DNA of 64,000 nt from Anaerolineaceae bacterium (GTDB lineage Bacteria; Chloroflexota; Anaerolineae; Anaerolineales; Anaerolineaceae): positions 124,001-188,000 of the forward strand of contig JAENZI010000004.1 in the NCBI GenBank assembly GCA_016841365.1. Direction: 5' to 3'. The notes under the pieces were generated by a model, which ran no database searches, was not told the DNA's origin, and saw nothing but the letters and a program-made list of their open reading frames with translations. A program made the translations under genes and the position numbers. This document shows, one piece after another, positions 8,072 to 16,207 of the stretch; position 1 is the stretch's first letter; the number at the start of each line of letters is the position of its first letter.

Positions 8072-9427
8072 TCATGATTCTAATGTGCTTTGGCGTTTCG
8101 TTTCGAGCTCATGAACAACCTGATGGTATTCATCGCGTGAAAGCGGGTAAAAGATCGCAAAGACGATCCCGCCCACCAGCAAAGCGGCGGGGATGGGGCC
8201 GACGACCAGCCGGATGCCGGTCAGTGTGGACGCAGGCTGCACATCTGCGTTTGGGATATAACCGCTAAAATCCAGCACTGCCAGGGCTAAGGGAACGGCG
8301 ATAGAATTGGTCACTTTCCCCAACAGCGTCACCAGGCTGTAAAACATGCCTTCGTGCCTTTCACCGGTCTTTAATTCATCCACTTCGATCGCATCCGGGA
8401 TCATTGCCCAGGGGAGGACATGTGCCGCACCGACACCCAGCCCGGCCAAAACGCATAATGATAACAAATATGCCAGCGAGCTTGATGCCGTGACTGTGAT
8501 TAATAACATCTGGACAACGGCCCAAAACGCAATCCCGTAGATGTAGGCAAGGCGTTTGTTGAACTTGTTTGACATCCAATTCCACAGGGGCAGGGAAATG
8601 ATGGCGGTGACGAAAATCGCAGCCATGATCACTTCGCTCATATTCTCGCGCTGGACAACATACTTAATATAAAACAACAGATTGGCTTCGATCACGTGCA
8701 TACTCGTCCAGGTGAAGAGGTAAATGATTGCGCTGAATACAAAGGGACGGTTCTGCAGGGCGGCTTTGAAGGATTCCCACAGCTTAGGGCGTTCCATCCT
8801 TTTGAAGATGGGTTTTTCACGAGTGCCGAAGAAAACAAAATACAGCGGAATGGCAGACGCCAGCCCAAAGATCAATCCCATTCGGAATACATTGCCGGCG
8901 TTTTCCGGGGACATCTTCCCGATGATCATCATCGGGACCACAAAGGAAATCAGTCCGCCCACAATCGAAAAGAACATACGGTAACCCGTCAGGGAGGTGC
9001 GCTCGTCATAATCTTCGGTGAGCTCCGGGGTCAGCGAAAAATAGGGCATGCTGACGAATGTACCTGCTGCATCATACAGGACGAACATCAACGTGTAGAA
9101 AATGACCAGCGCCAGTTGCGATTCCAGCGGCGGCTTCCACCACAGAAAGGCGAAGATCAATCCATAGGGCAGTGCGCCAAACAGCAGAAAGGGACGGCGC
9201 CTTCCCCAGCGGGTGCGCGTACGGTCAGAGATGTGCCCAATCAGGGGGTCGTTGATGTAATCCCAGCTTTTACCGATGAACAGCGCAATGGCAGCGACTG
9301 CTGGCGTTATCCCCACAATGTCGGTCAGGAAGATGGGGAAGTAAGCTGCGATGATCGTGCCGGTCATACTGAAACCGATATCGCCAAAACCGTAGATGAT
9401 TTTTGTGAGGGCAGGCAGTTTTTTCAT
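8072..9427 (-). CDS. GPH-family (MelB-like) sugar:cation symporter
   Basis: A 451-aa, 12-helix major facilitator of the glycoside-pentoside-hexuronide:cation family. The signature loop NDPLIGHISDRTRTRWGRRR after TM2 is present, as are YGFGDIGFSM at the N-terminus and the AWAMIPDAIEVDE segment in the C-terminal half. It should import a sugar or glycoside with Na+ or H+, but the substrate cannot be predicted and no glycosidase gene adjoins it. It lies directly downstream of a second GPH gene, with a terminator between them, and 15 bases upstream of the GNAT gene. Confidence 0.88.
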   Translation of the reverse strand: MKKLPALTKIIYGFGDIGFSMTGTIIAAYFPIFLTDIVGITPAVAAIALFIGKSWDYINDPLIGHISDRTRTRWGRRRPFLLFGALPYGLIFAFLWWKPPLESQLALVIFYTLMFVLYDAAGTFVSMPYFSLTPELTEDYDERTSLTGYRMFFSIVGGLISFVVPMMIIGKMSPENAGNVFRMGLIFGLASAIPLYFVFFGTREKPIFKRMERPKLWESFKAALQNRPFVFSAIIYLFTWTSMHVIEANLLFYIKYVVQRENMSEVIMAAIFVTAIISLPLWNWMSNKFNKRLAYIYGIAFWAVVQMLLITVTASSSLAYLLSLCVLAGLGVGAAHVLPWAMIPDAIEVDELKTGERHEGMFYSLVTLLGKVTNSIAVPLALAVLDFSGYIPNADVQPASTLTGIRLVVGPIPAALLVGGIVFAIFYPLSRDEYHQVVHELETKRQSTLES

Positions 9428-9467
9428 TGGGATCCACTGAAGTTACAGGAAGAATATTTAGTTAATA

Positions 9468-9506
9468 GAAAAACCCCTGTGTCAAGAACGACCTTGACAC
9501 AGGGGT
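9468..9506 (-). terminator. Intrinsic terminator between the two GPH transporter genes
   Basis: A perfect 14-bp stem (9473-9486 with 9493-9506), a 6-base loop and a T-run on the minus strand. It ends the transcript of the 9600-11015 gene. Confidence 0.92.
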
Positions 9507-9599
9507 AAAGATTGTTTGATGGTTAGCTACGAGGGCATTCCAACCGGTTGACATGAATTTTCCATGGTCTCCACAGGAATCTTGTCGTTAATTAATTGC

Positions 9600-11015
9600 T
9601 TAGATCGGCTCTTTGACGCCGGGCAGGGGTTTCTTGTCTGCCCGTTTTTGTTTCCGCTCTGCGCGGCGAACTTTCAATGCCTCAACAATCTCATGGTGCT
9701 GTTGACGGCTGAGGGGGTATAGAACGGCCATGATAATCCCTGAGATGAGGAGCAGTGCCGGCAGAGGGCCCATCACCAGGCGGATACCCAACAAGGCACT
9801 GTCTGGCTGAACAACACCCTGGCCTTCCTGGAAGTTGCTAAATTGCAGGATGAGCAGGCTCAGCGGTTGCGCAATTGCCATACCGACTTTACCCAAGAGG
9901 GTGATCAGGCTGTAGAACATGCCTTCATTGCGATCGCCGGTGTGATATTCCTGCCATTCAATGGCATCCGGGATGATAGCCCATGGCAACACCTGGGCTG
10001 AGCTGACGCCGATACCAGCCATAACACATAAAACCAAGATCAACCAGAAGGGGGTTTCGGGAGACATCAGGATCAAAACCATCATCACCACTGCCCAAAA
10101 GGCAACACCGGCGATGTAGGCATAACGTTTGTTCCAGTGCTTCGAAACCCAGTTCCAAATGGGCAGGGCAAAGATGGCAGTCACAAAGATGCTCACCATG
10201 ATGATCATGCTTTGCGATTGACGCTGGACAATGTGAATAATGAAAAATTGCAGGTTGGATTCTACAACGATGATCGTCATCCATGTGAACAGATACATCA
10301 TTGCGCCAAACACGAAGGGGCGGTTCTTAAAGGCTGCTTTGAGAGAGGGTAAGAATTTGGGGAGGGATTCCCTCTGGTATTCTTTCTTTTCTCTGGTTCC
10401 GAAAAATACACCTAACAACGGGGTGGCGGCGATCCCAGCAGCGACAAACGCCATCACGAGCACATCCTGGCTGGTGGCTTTTGTCCAGTCGTTGCCGATG
10501 ATCAGCAAGGGCAGGATGTAAGCGGTCAGGCTGCCGATGATGTTGAACATCATGCGATAGCTGGTGAGCTTGGTGCGCTCATCATAATCATCGGTCAATT
10601 CTGGTGTGAGTGCAAAATAGGGCATGTAGACTGTGGTGGCGAGGGCTTCATAAACGATGTAAGCCAGTGAATAGTAGATGATCAGACCGGTCCGGCTTAA
10701 ATCGGGGCTGAGCCACAGCAGGACAAATGAAAGACCGAAGGGGATTGCGCCAAACAATAAGAATGGGCGGCGGCGTCCCCATCTTGTGCGGGTGCGGTCT
10801 GAAAGGTGGCCGATAATGGGGTCATTGATAAAGTCCCAGCTGCGGCCGACAATAAAAATAATGGCGACCAATCCGGGGGGCATCCCCACGACAGTCACCA
10901 TAAATACTGAGAAAAAGGCTGTAATAATTGAGTTGTTCATGCTGAAACCGAGATCGCCGGTTCCATAAACAAGCTTCTTCCAAAGGGGGAGTTTTTCTGT
11001 GTTCTCCATACTCAT
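9600..11015 (-). CDS. GPH-family (MelB-like) sugar:cation symporter, paralogue of the next gene
   Basis: A 471-aa, 12-helix transporter closely related to its neighbour: both carry the NDPIIGHLSDRTRTRWGRR-type loop, the YxPYFxLTPELTxDYDERT segment and the AWAIIPDAIEW/E segment. The C-terminal tail is Lys/Arg-rich (RRAERKQKRADKK). The ATG follows AGAGGA. The transcript ends at the 9468-9506 terminator, so the paralogues are probably expressed separately. The upstream region contains a 7-bp inverted repeat that could be the operator of a sugar-responsive regulator. The substrate is unknown. Confidence 0.88.
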   Translation of the reverse strand: MSMENTEKLPLWKKLVYGTGDLGFSMNNSIITAFFSVFMVTVVGMPPGLVAIIFIVGRSWDFINDPIIGHLSDRTRTRWGRRRPFLLFGAIPFGLSFVLLWLSPDLSRTGLIIYYSLAYIVYEALATTVYMPYFALTPELTDDYDERTKLTSYRMMFNIIGSLTAYILPLLIIGNDWTKATSQDVLVMAFVAAGIAATPLLGVFFGTREKKEYQRESLPKFLPSLKAAFKNRPFVFGAMMYLFTWMTIIVVESNLQFFIIHIVQRQSQSMIIMVSIFVTAIFALPIWNWVSKHWNKRYAYIAGVAFWAVVMMVLILMSPETPFWLILVLCVMAGIGVSSAQVLPWAIIPDAIEWQEYHTGDRNEGMFYSLITLLGKVGMAIAQPLSLLILQFSNFQEGQGVVQPDSALLGIRLVMGPLPALLLISGIIMAVLYPLSRQQHHEIVEALKVRRAERKQKRADKKPLPGVKEPI

Positions 11016-11049
11016 AGTCCTCTCAAAATAAAAGATAATTCTTTAATAC

Positions 11050-11077
11050 AACACAATTAACCCTGCTGAGTTGTGTT
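11050..11077. promoter_or_regulatory. Candidate operator of the GPH transporter gene
   Basis: Perfect inverted repeat AACACAA (11050-11056) and TTGTGTT (11071-11077), 14-base spacer, 35-60 bases upstream of the start codon. Its position fits a repressor site. No regulator gene is adjacent. Confidence 0.4.
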
Positions 11078-11302
11078 TCTACTTCTAAAACTTCTTTCTT
11101 TCAAAAAAATATCTCAAGCCCGATCGCACATCGTGCCGAGATCTTGGGTAAACGAATTTCTAAAAGTGAATAACAAAGATGATTTTGTCACATAAACACC
11201 ATGATTGTATCACCAATGATCAAAAATGCACAAATAACCAAAAGTGCAAGAAAATCACTGTGGCTTTACAGGGTAACAACCTATCCAGTTTAGAAAATAG
11301 TA

Positions 11303-11333
11303 AGGGTTGCCCAGATTTTAAGCTGGCAACCCT
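11303..11333 (-). terminator. Terminator after the 11358-11957 gene
   Basis: Stem AGGGTTGCC(C)AG / CTGGCAACCCT with one bulged base, then a loosely T-rich tract on the minus strand. Confidence 0.65.
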
Positions 11334-11357
11334 GCTTTGTAGAGATCTTGCAGGTGG

Positions 11358-11957
11358 CTATTTTGAACCCCCACCCTGCCTTCCGCCTGACCACAACGGG
11401 CGTCCATTTTGATCCCGGATGGTGATCATTTCACCTGAGTTTGTCTTCATAATTTGACCGATTTCAATCGATTCGCCTTCATAAAAACCGGTTAATCTCA
11501 GGTTGTCGCCAACTTCTACTATAAAGCCCTGTTCAAGCATAAAGCTTAATTTTCGTCCCTCGATCTCCAGTGTTGAACCGTCGGTGAGCGTGATTGTCCA
11601 CAGATCCTGTGAGACCGATTCGACGGTGCCTGTAAAGGTCAGCCATGTGTCAACTTCAGCCAAACCGATGCCTGTGTTCTCCCCGGGGGTCTGAGCGTTA
11701 CCGCCGCCACCCCGCCAACCGCCCTCGGAGTTCGAATCTTCGCCGATGGTATCTTCGGTTCGATTGCGGCCATATAACTGGTCTTCTTCCGTAAGGCGAC
11801 GGTTCTCATTTTTAGGTTCATTATTCTCACCTAAATTTTCGCTCAAGGCCAATGGTCCGTCATCGGTGGTTTTTGCGATGGTGCGGTTGACAGCACCAAG
11901 GATCAATAAACCAAATACTGCTGCTAACAAAACGCCCACAAATACTTTTTTAATCAT
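11358..11957 (-). CDS. Membrane-anchored extracytoplasmic protein of unknown function
   Basis: 199 aa. One N-terminal membrane segment (about 4-24: VFVGVLLAAVFGLLILGAV), then a low-complexity stretch rich in Asn, Glu and Gly (about 35-95), then a compact beta-rich domain (about 103-185: FTGTVESVSQDLWTITLTDG, LEIEGRKLSFMLEQGF, GDNLRLTGFYEG) that looks like a small OB-fold or SH3-like barrel, and a Gly-rich tail. I do not recognise a named family with certainty. It lies 61 bases downstream of the DUF4405 gene on the same strand, next to a divergent two-component system, so it is probably part of an envelope redox or stress module. Confidence 0.65.
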   Translation of the reverse strand: MIKKVFVGVLLAAVFGLLILGAVNRTIAKTTDDGPLALSENLGENNEPKNENRRLTEEDQLYGRNRTEDTIGEDSNSEGGWRGGGGNAQTPGENTGIGLAEVDTWLTFTGTVESVSQDLWTITLTDGSTLEIEGRKLSFMLEQGFIVEVGDNLRLTGFYEGESIEIGQIMKTNSGEMITIRDQNGRPLWSGGRQGGGSK

Positions 11958-12018
11958 CTCTTACCTCTTATCGATAATTGATATCATTCCTATAACTTTT
12001 TCTGATTAACCGGTCTGG

Positions 12019-12645
12019 TTATATCGCCTCTAAAACCTCATCAGGATCATTGCCCGCGATGGATGACTTCTGTTTTGTGAACATTTTTGCGGTGATATTG
12101 GAAACCCACTTCCAGTGCAGCACAAAGTGCAGAATAGCCGCAATGGTCATGATGACGCCGCTCCAGGTGTGAATTAAGTCCCAGGTGACTTTATTAAAGA
12201 GGAAAATGGGGGTTTCGGCTTGGCTGCCAGTGAAGAACAGAAAATATATGCCTGAGATGGCACAGATCACAAAGCAAACAGCCACCGTTGCATCCAAAAA
12301 GATGTTATAGGTCAGGCGTGAGCCGAAAGGTTTCCGTTTTCCGATCATCACCTGCCAGGTGCGCGAGGCTGTTTTAGTGATCCAGTCCCAGTGAATCACG
12401 ATGTGCAGCACAGCGGCTAAGATCATCACCACGCCAGACCAGGTATGGATGATATCCCAGGTGTGCCGGCTGAAGATCACAACGAGATCATAGTAGGGGT
12501 TTCGGCCTCCCTGATAGCCGCTAACGGGGAAGGCGAGGAAATACAGGCTGGAAAGAACCGCCACGAGCGCGCCAAAACCTAAAAGCGTATCGATCCACCA
12601 ATTTTGGCGTAATTTTGGGGTCAATGAAGATTTTCTTTGTTTCAT
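12019..12645 (-). CDS. DUF4405 membrane protein, probable haem-binding cytochrome b-like protein
   Basis: 208 aa with four or more membrane helices and an internal duplication. TWDIIHTWSGVVMILAAVLH...HW in the first half recurs as TWDLIHTWSGVIMTIAAILH...HW in the second. Each unit offers His residues at both ends of helices, as expected for b-type haem ligands. DUF4405 proteins are linked in the literature to membrane electron transfer to extracytoplasmic flavoproteins; that role is inferred here. I choose the ATG at 12645 because GGAG lies 7 bases before it, and the earlier in-frame TTG overlaps that site. It is divergent from the response regulator at 12776 and likely co-transcribed with the 11358 gene. 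Confidence 0.82.
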   Translation of the reverse strand: MKQRKSSLTPKLRQNWWIDTLLGFGALVAVLSSLYFLAFPVSGYQGGRNPYYDLVVIFSRHTWDIIHTWSGVVMILAAVLHIVIHWDWITKTASRTWQVMIGKRKPFGSRLTYNIFLDATVAVCFVICAISGIYFLFFTGSQAETPIFLFNKVTWDLIHTWSGVIMTIAAILHFVLHWKWVSNITAKMFTKQKSSIAGNDPDEVLEAI

Positions 12646-12718
12646 ATCGTTCTCCAAATCAGAATTACTTGAGATGATTGTGATTGTAATGCGATTGATT
12701 GCAGAAACGATGCGGAAA

Positions 12719-12769
12719 TTATGAAGAACTTATGAAGAAATCCACGAAGGTGATTAAGCGGACTATAAT
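12719..12769 (+). promoter_or_regulatory. OmpR-type tandem repeat and leaderless -10 box before the response regulator
   Basis: Two identical 10-base units TTATGAAGAA start at 12719 and 12730, an 11-base period (one helical turn). They end where a -35 box would be. TATAAT follows at 12764-12769, 6 bases before the ATG. This is the usual layout of an activator site for an OmpR/PhoB-type regulator and suggests autoregulation by the adjacent gene. The divergent DUF4405 gene may share it. Confidence 0.6.
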
Positions 12770-12775
12770 AATTCC

Positions 12776-13465
12776 ATGAGTACCGTATTGATTATTGAAG
12801 ATGAAAAAGAATTAGCTAATGTCCTTATGGCCTACCTTGAACGGGCGGGTTATGAGGTGTACCTGGCAACCAGCGGTGACCGGGGATTGAAACTATGGCA
12901 GGAGCAGCATCCTGATATGATCTTGCTGGATTTGAACTTGCCAGGGATGGATGGCATAGACATCGCCCGCAGAATCCGCCAGACGGATGACACACCGCTG
13001 ATCATGGTAACTGCAAGGGTAGAGGAGGTAGACCGGCTGTTGGGCCTTGAATTGGGCGCGGATGATTACATCACTAAACCCTACTCACCGCGTGAGGTCG
13101 TGGCGCGGGTCAAAGCTGTGCTCAGGCGGGTGGATAGCGCACCAGCTAAGGAACCTTCGATGATTGAGATTGGGGATCTGCAGATTGACCCCGAAGCATT
13201 TTCTGTCGTAAAATCCGGCACAGCGATTGAGTTGACCCCGACAGAGTTTTTAATCCTGCTGACCATGGCAGAACACCCTGGTCGGGTTTACAGTCGCCTT
13301 CAGTTATTAGAATCAACCCAGGGAGTCGCTTATGAAGGGTATGAGCGCAGCATTGATGCCCACATAAAGAATTTACGTGCAAAACTGGGGGATGACAGCA
13401 AAAACCCACGCTATATTGAAACGGTCTTCGGGGTTGGCTACAAGTTTAAAAAGGCTGTGGAATGA
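12776..13465 (+). CDS. OmpR-family response regulator
   Basis: 229-aa DNA-binding response regulator. The receiver domain (1-120) has acidic residues Glu8, Asp9 and Glu10, phosphoacceptor Asp52 (ILLDLNLPGMDG), the conserved Thr (MVTARV) and Lys (YITKPY). A winged-helix domain (about 130-228) ends in the usual RYIETVFGVGYKF. The gene starts without a Shine-Dalgarno site right after a -10 box. It overlaps the kinase gene by 4 bases (ATGA), so the two form one translationally coupled operon. The divergent DUF4405 and unknown membrane protein genes are the best candidate targets. Confidence 0.92.
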   Translation: MSTVLIIEDEKELANVLMAYLERAGYEVYLATSGDRGLKLWQEQHPDMILLDLNLPGMDGIDIARRIRQTDDTPLIMVTARVEEVDRLLGLELGADDYITKPYSPREVVARVKAVLRRVDSAPAKEPSMIEIGDLQIDPEAFSVVKSGTAIELTPTEFLILLTMAEHPGRVYSRLQLLESTQGVAYEGYERSIDAHIKNLRAKLGDDSKNPRYIETVFGVGYKFKKAVE

Positions 13466-14832
13466 GCATGCGCTGGCGGTTGTTGGGTTCTTTTTTGTTG
13501 GTCATTTTGATCGCGTTGGGCACTGTCGCGGTTGTAACGCGATATACAACACAGCAAGAAGTGCAAACCTTTTTGCGTCACGGCGGTCAGGTGGGGCTTG
13601 AAACCCTGTCCGAGAATCTTGAATCTTATTATCAAGTCAATGGAACATGGACAGGAGTCAGCTCCGTATTCCGCGTTGGCGGCAGCCAGGGGCGCGGGGG
13701 GCAGGGTCAGCGCTCAGGCGTGAATGCACCCAACACTAATAACCGCCTGGTGGATGAGAAAGGTGTTGTTATCCTCAGTCCAATTTCTGATGAGATCGGC
13801 ACACGCTTGTCGGATTCCGTGCTTTCACGATCGATCCCGCTGGAGGTCTCGGGGGATGTTGTGGGTTACCTGATCCCAGAGGGTGGATTCTTAGAACTGC
13901 CTGACAATTTTGAGTCATTGCTTGTAGAGCGTGTCATGAATGCTTCAATGATTGCCGCTGCAATTTCGGGTGGTATTGCCATTTTGCTGGCTTTGATTTT
14001 GGCTGCCTTAATCCTCAAACCGGTGAGAAGTCTGACGAAGGCTGCCGAGAAAATGTCTCAGGGAGATCTTTCACAGCGAGTTGCTGTTGAAGGAAGCGGT
14101 GAAATGGCCGTGTTGGGGGCAACATTCAACCAAATGTCTCAGTCTCTGCAAGACGCCGAATCGCGTCGGAAAGCGTTAACAGCTGATATTGCCCACGAAC
14201 TGCGCAATCCTTTAGCAGTCCAACGAGCACACCTTGAGGCGTTGCAGGATGGGGTTTATCCCCTGACGCAAGATAACCTGACGCCGATTGCTGAACAGAA
14301 CCAGCAGTTAACCCGATTGGTGGAAGACCTGCGCACGCTAGCTCTGGCTGAATCGGGCGAACTGGCGATGAACATCCGGCAGATCGACCTGACCCAGGTA
14401 TGTACAGAAACGATTGGGCGATTCGAACCGCAAGCCATCGCCAGCCAAATAAGTCTGCAGGCAGATTGTGGGGCCCAGGCCTGTTACGCCATGGTGGACC
14501 GGGAGCGTCTGCAGCAGATTTTAGATAATCTGATCCATAATGCCCTGCGCTATGCGCCGGTGGACGGGGTAATCCGGCTTACGCTGCAGTGCAGGGGGCG
14601 TTCAGCCGTTTTTGAGGTCTTTAATGATGGGCAGCAAATCCCTGAAGATGCCATGCCTCATTTATTTGAACGGTTTTACCGTGCGGATCGGGGACGTGAT
14701 CGGGCAAGTGGCGGCACAGGCTTAGGCCTGGCGATTGCGCGAGAATTAGCCGAAGCCCATGGGGGGAGCTTAACAGGGAAAAATCATCCGGAGGGCGGTG
14801 TTGTTTTCTCTCTGACGCTGCCTGTTCAATAG
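13462..14832 (+). CDS. Membrane sensor histidine kinase (HAMP, HisKA, HATPase)
   Basis: 456 aa. TM1 about 7-27, an extracytoplasmic region of about 130 residues with a Gly/Arg-rich patch (GGSQGRGGQGQRSG), TM2 about 161-184, HAMP to about 236, HisKA with phospho-acceptor His245 (IAHELRNPL), then the ATPase N-box (DNLIHNALRYAP), a short G1-like segment and GGTGLGLAIARELAEAHGG. It partners the upstream regulator through an ATGA overlap. The input signal is unknown; the sensor region has no recognisable PAS or Cache fold by eye. Confidence 0.92.
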   Translation: MSMRWRLLGSFLLVILIALGTVAVVTRYTTQQEVQTFLRHGGQVGLETLSENLESYYQVNGTWTGVSSVFRVGGSQGRGGQGQRSGVNAPNTNNRLVDEKGVVILSPISDEIGTRLSDSVLSRSIPLEVSGDVVGYLIPEGGFLELPDNFESLLVERVMNASMIAAAISGGIAILLALILAALILKPVRSLTKAAEKMSQGDLSQRVAVEGSGEMAVLGATFNQMSQSLQDAESRRKALTADIAHELRNPLAVQRAHLEALQDGVYPLTQDNLTPIAEQNQQLTRLVEDLRTLALAESGELAMNIRQIDLTQVCTETIGRFEPQAIASQISLQADCGAQACYAMVDRERLQQILDNLIHNALRYAPVDGVIRLTLQCRGRSAVFEVFNDGQQIPEDAMPHLFERFYRADRGRDRASGGTGLGLAIARELAEAHGGSLTGKNHPEGGVVFSLTLPVQ

Positions 14833-14868
14833 GGATTTCGATATGTAACCCGCAAAAATTGAAGGGGG

Positions 14869-16071
14869 TCAGGCGTGTTCTGTGTGTGATTCCTTTTTTC
14901 CGAACACCAGCGGCAGCAGCAACAGGATCAGCAGATTGATAACAAACAGGATCAGGAAGGTGTTACTGAATCCTGTGAGGTCTGATAACATGCCGCTCAA
15001 CCCCATCCCAATGCCCTGGCCGATGTTGGTGAAAGCCATCAGGATGGCAAACATGGATGCCGCGATGCGGGGGTCAACAAAACGCATGGCGACGGCAAAA
15101 TACTCGGTCTGGTAAGTGCCATAAGCGACACCAAAAAACACCACCAGAGCAATTGCCAGCGGAAGACCGAATTGAGGGGTGAGGAGGAACGCCAGGGCCA
15201 GCAGTGCTGCACTCAACAAGCCCACGCCAATGACTAATGCCCTTCTTGGCTGATATTTACGGATTAACCAGCCGCCAACAAAACTACCGCCAACCACACC
15301 CACACTCCACAACGATGTAATTAAACCGGCTGCAGACAGGCTGATGCCAAATTGTTTCTCAAGGTATGGGTTGATCAGCTGGTTTGCGCCCAAGATGATC
15401 ACGAACATCAGCAAGCCTAAAACGCCAGCCAGGAGGGTTCTGCGGTTGAAGGCTTTGAATGCAGACCAATCAAAACGTTCTTCCACTTTGCGCTGATGCT
15501 CGCGAACGAAGAACATGAGGGGAACGGGAATCAGCGTGAGGGCTGCCAGCACCCAGAACACAGACAGCCAGGACACATTCTCTGCCAAAAAGCCAACCAC
15601 AGAGGCAGCCACGATTGCCCCGACTGCACGGCCGCCGACCATGAAACTTTGGATTGTGCCGTGTTCTTCTTTGGGTGTGGTATCCAGCGCTAAACCATCG
15701 GTGCAGGTATCGTAAAGCGCCATGCCTAACTGCATGGTGAAAGCCAGGGCGACATACCCCCAGAAAAATTCACCCGGGTTGACAAAAGGAGCGCCAATCA
15801 GGCAGATGAACTGCACTGCGAGGCCAATGAAGATGTAGGGCTTGCGGTGACCCATCCCGAAAAGATTGACCCGGTCGCTGATGATCCCCAGCCCAATTTT
15901 GATCACAAATGGCAGCAGGGCAATGAACCCAAATATGCCGACATCCGTCATCTGCAAGCCATTTTCAAGCAGATACAGGGCATTCAGGGCAGCAAAGAAA
16001 CCCTGGATGGTGCCTTGAGTGAAGTATAAGGATCCAAATGTCAAATAACGGAAAAATTTTTTCTGCGGCAT
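14869..16071 (-). CDS. Major facilitator superfamily transporter
   Basis: 400 aa, 12 predicted helices. The N-terminal half has LGIISDRVNLFGMGHRKPYI, the loop 2-3 signature of MFS porters, and TM4-5 has the conserved YDTCTDGLALD. This Asp-rich segment is seen in MFS groups related to AmpG and folate/biopterin carriers, so a large or aromatic substrate is possible, but I cannot name one. I use the ATG at 16071 because GGGAGAG lies just before it; the in-frame TTG at 16083 overlaps that site. It is convergent with the histidine kinase gene and has no obvious functional partner. Confidence 0.82.
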   Translation of the reverse strand: MPQKKFFRYLTFGSLYFTQGTIQGFFAALNALYLLENGLQMTDVGIFGFIALLPFVIKIGLGIISDRVNLFGMGHRKPYIFIGLAVQFICLIGAPFVNPGEFFWGYVALAFTMQLGMALYDTCTDGLALDTTPKEEHGTIQSFMVGGRAVGAIVAASVVGFLAENVSWLSVFWVLAALTLIPVPLMFFVREHQRKVEERFDWSAFKAFNRRTLLAGVLGLLMFVIILGANQLINPYLEKQFGISLSAAGLITSLWSVGVVGGSFVGGWLIRKYQPRRALVIGVGLLSAALLALAFLLTPQFGLPLAIALVVFFGVAYGTYQTEYFAVAMRFVDPRIAASMFAILMAFTNIGQGIGMGLSGMLSDLTGFSNTFLILFVINLLILLLLPLVFGKKESHTEHA

Positions 16072-16152
16072 ATTCTCTCCCAACTTGTGTGCGTTGAATT
16101 AGGGCAAGTATACATGAATAATTCACCGCGGGGTAGTTCATATGGAGAATTA

Positions 16153-16186
16153 AATAAAAACACCCCGGCAATTGCTGCCAGGGTGT
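16153..16186 (-). terminator. Intrinsic terminator after surE
   Basis: Stem ACACCCcGGCA / TGCCaGGGTGT (16160-16170, 16176-16186) followed on the minus strand by TTTTTATTTA. Confidence 0.85.
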
Positions 16187-16207
16187 GAATGTTTAAGTTA
16201 TGCAGGT

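Larger units (their letters stand above)
11016..11357. other. Intergenic region with two dyads upstream of the GPH gene
   Basis: 342 bases. It holds the promoter region of the GPH gene (-), a perfect inverted repeat AACACAA/TTGTGTT at 11050-11077, a second dyad GATC-GCAC-ATC-GTGC-CGA-GATC at 11122-11143, and the terminator of the next minus-strand gene at 11303-11333. A short open frame at 11179-11412 overlaps that terminator and has no start signal, so I do not call it a gene. Confidence 0.5.

Noticed and set aside
8696-9508. Antisense frame of 270 codons over the GPH gene
   Set aside because: It reads through a strong terminator and gives a His/Gly/Gln-rich product with no homology pattern.
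11179-11412. Short plus-strand open frame in the 11.0-11.4 kb gap
   Set aside because: It overlaps a terminator and the end of a real gene, lacks a ribosome site, and its product is of no known type.
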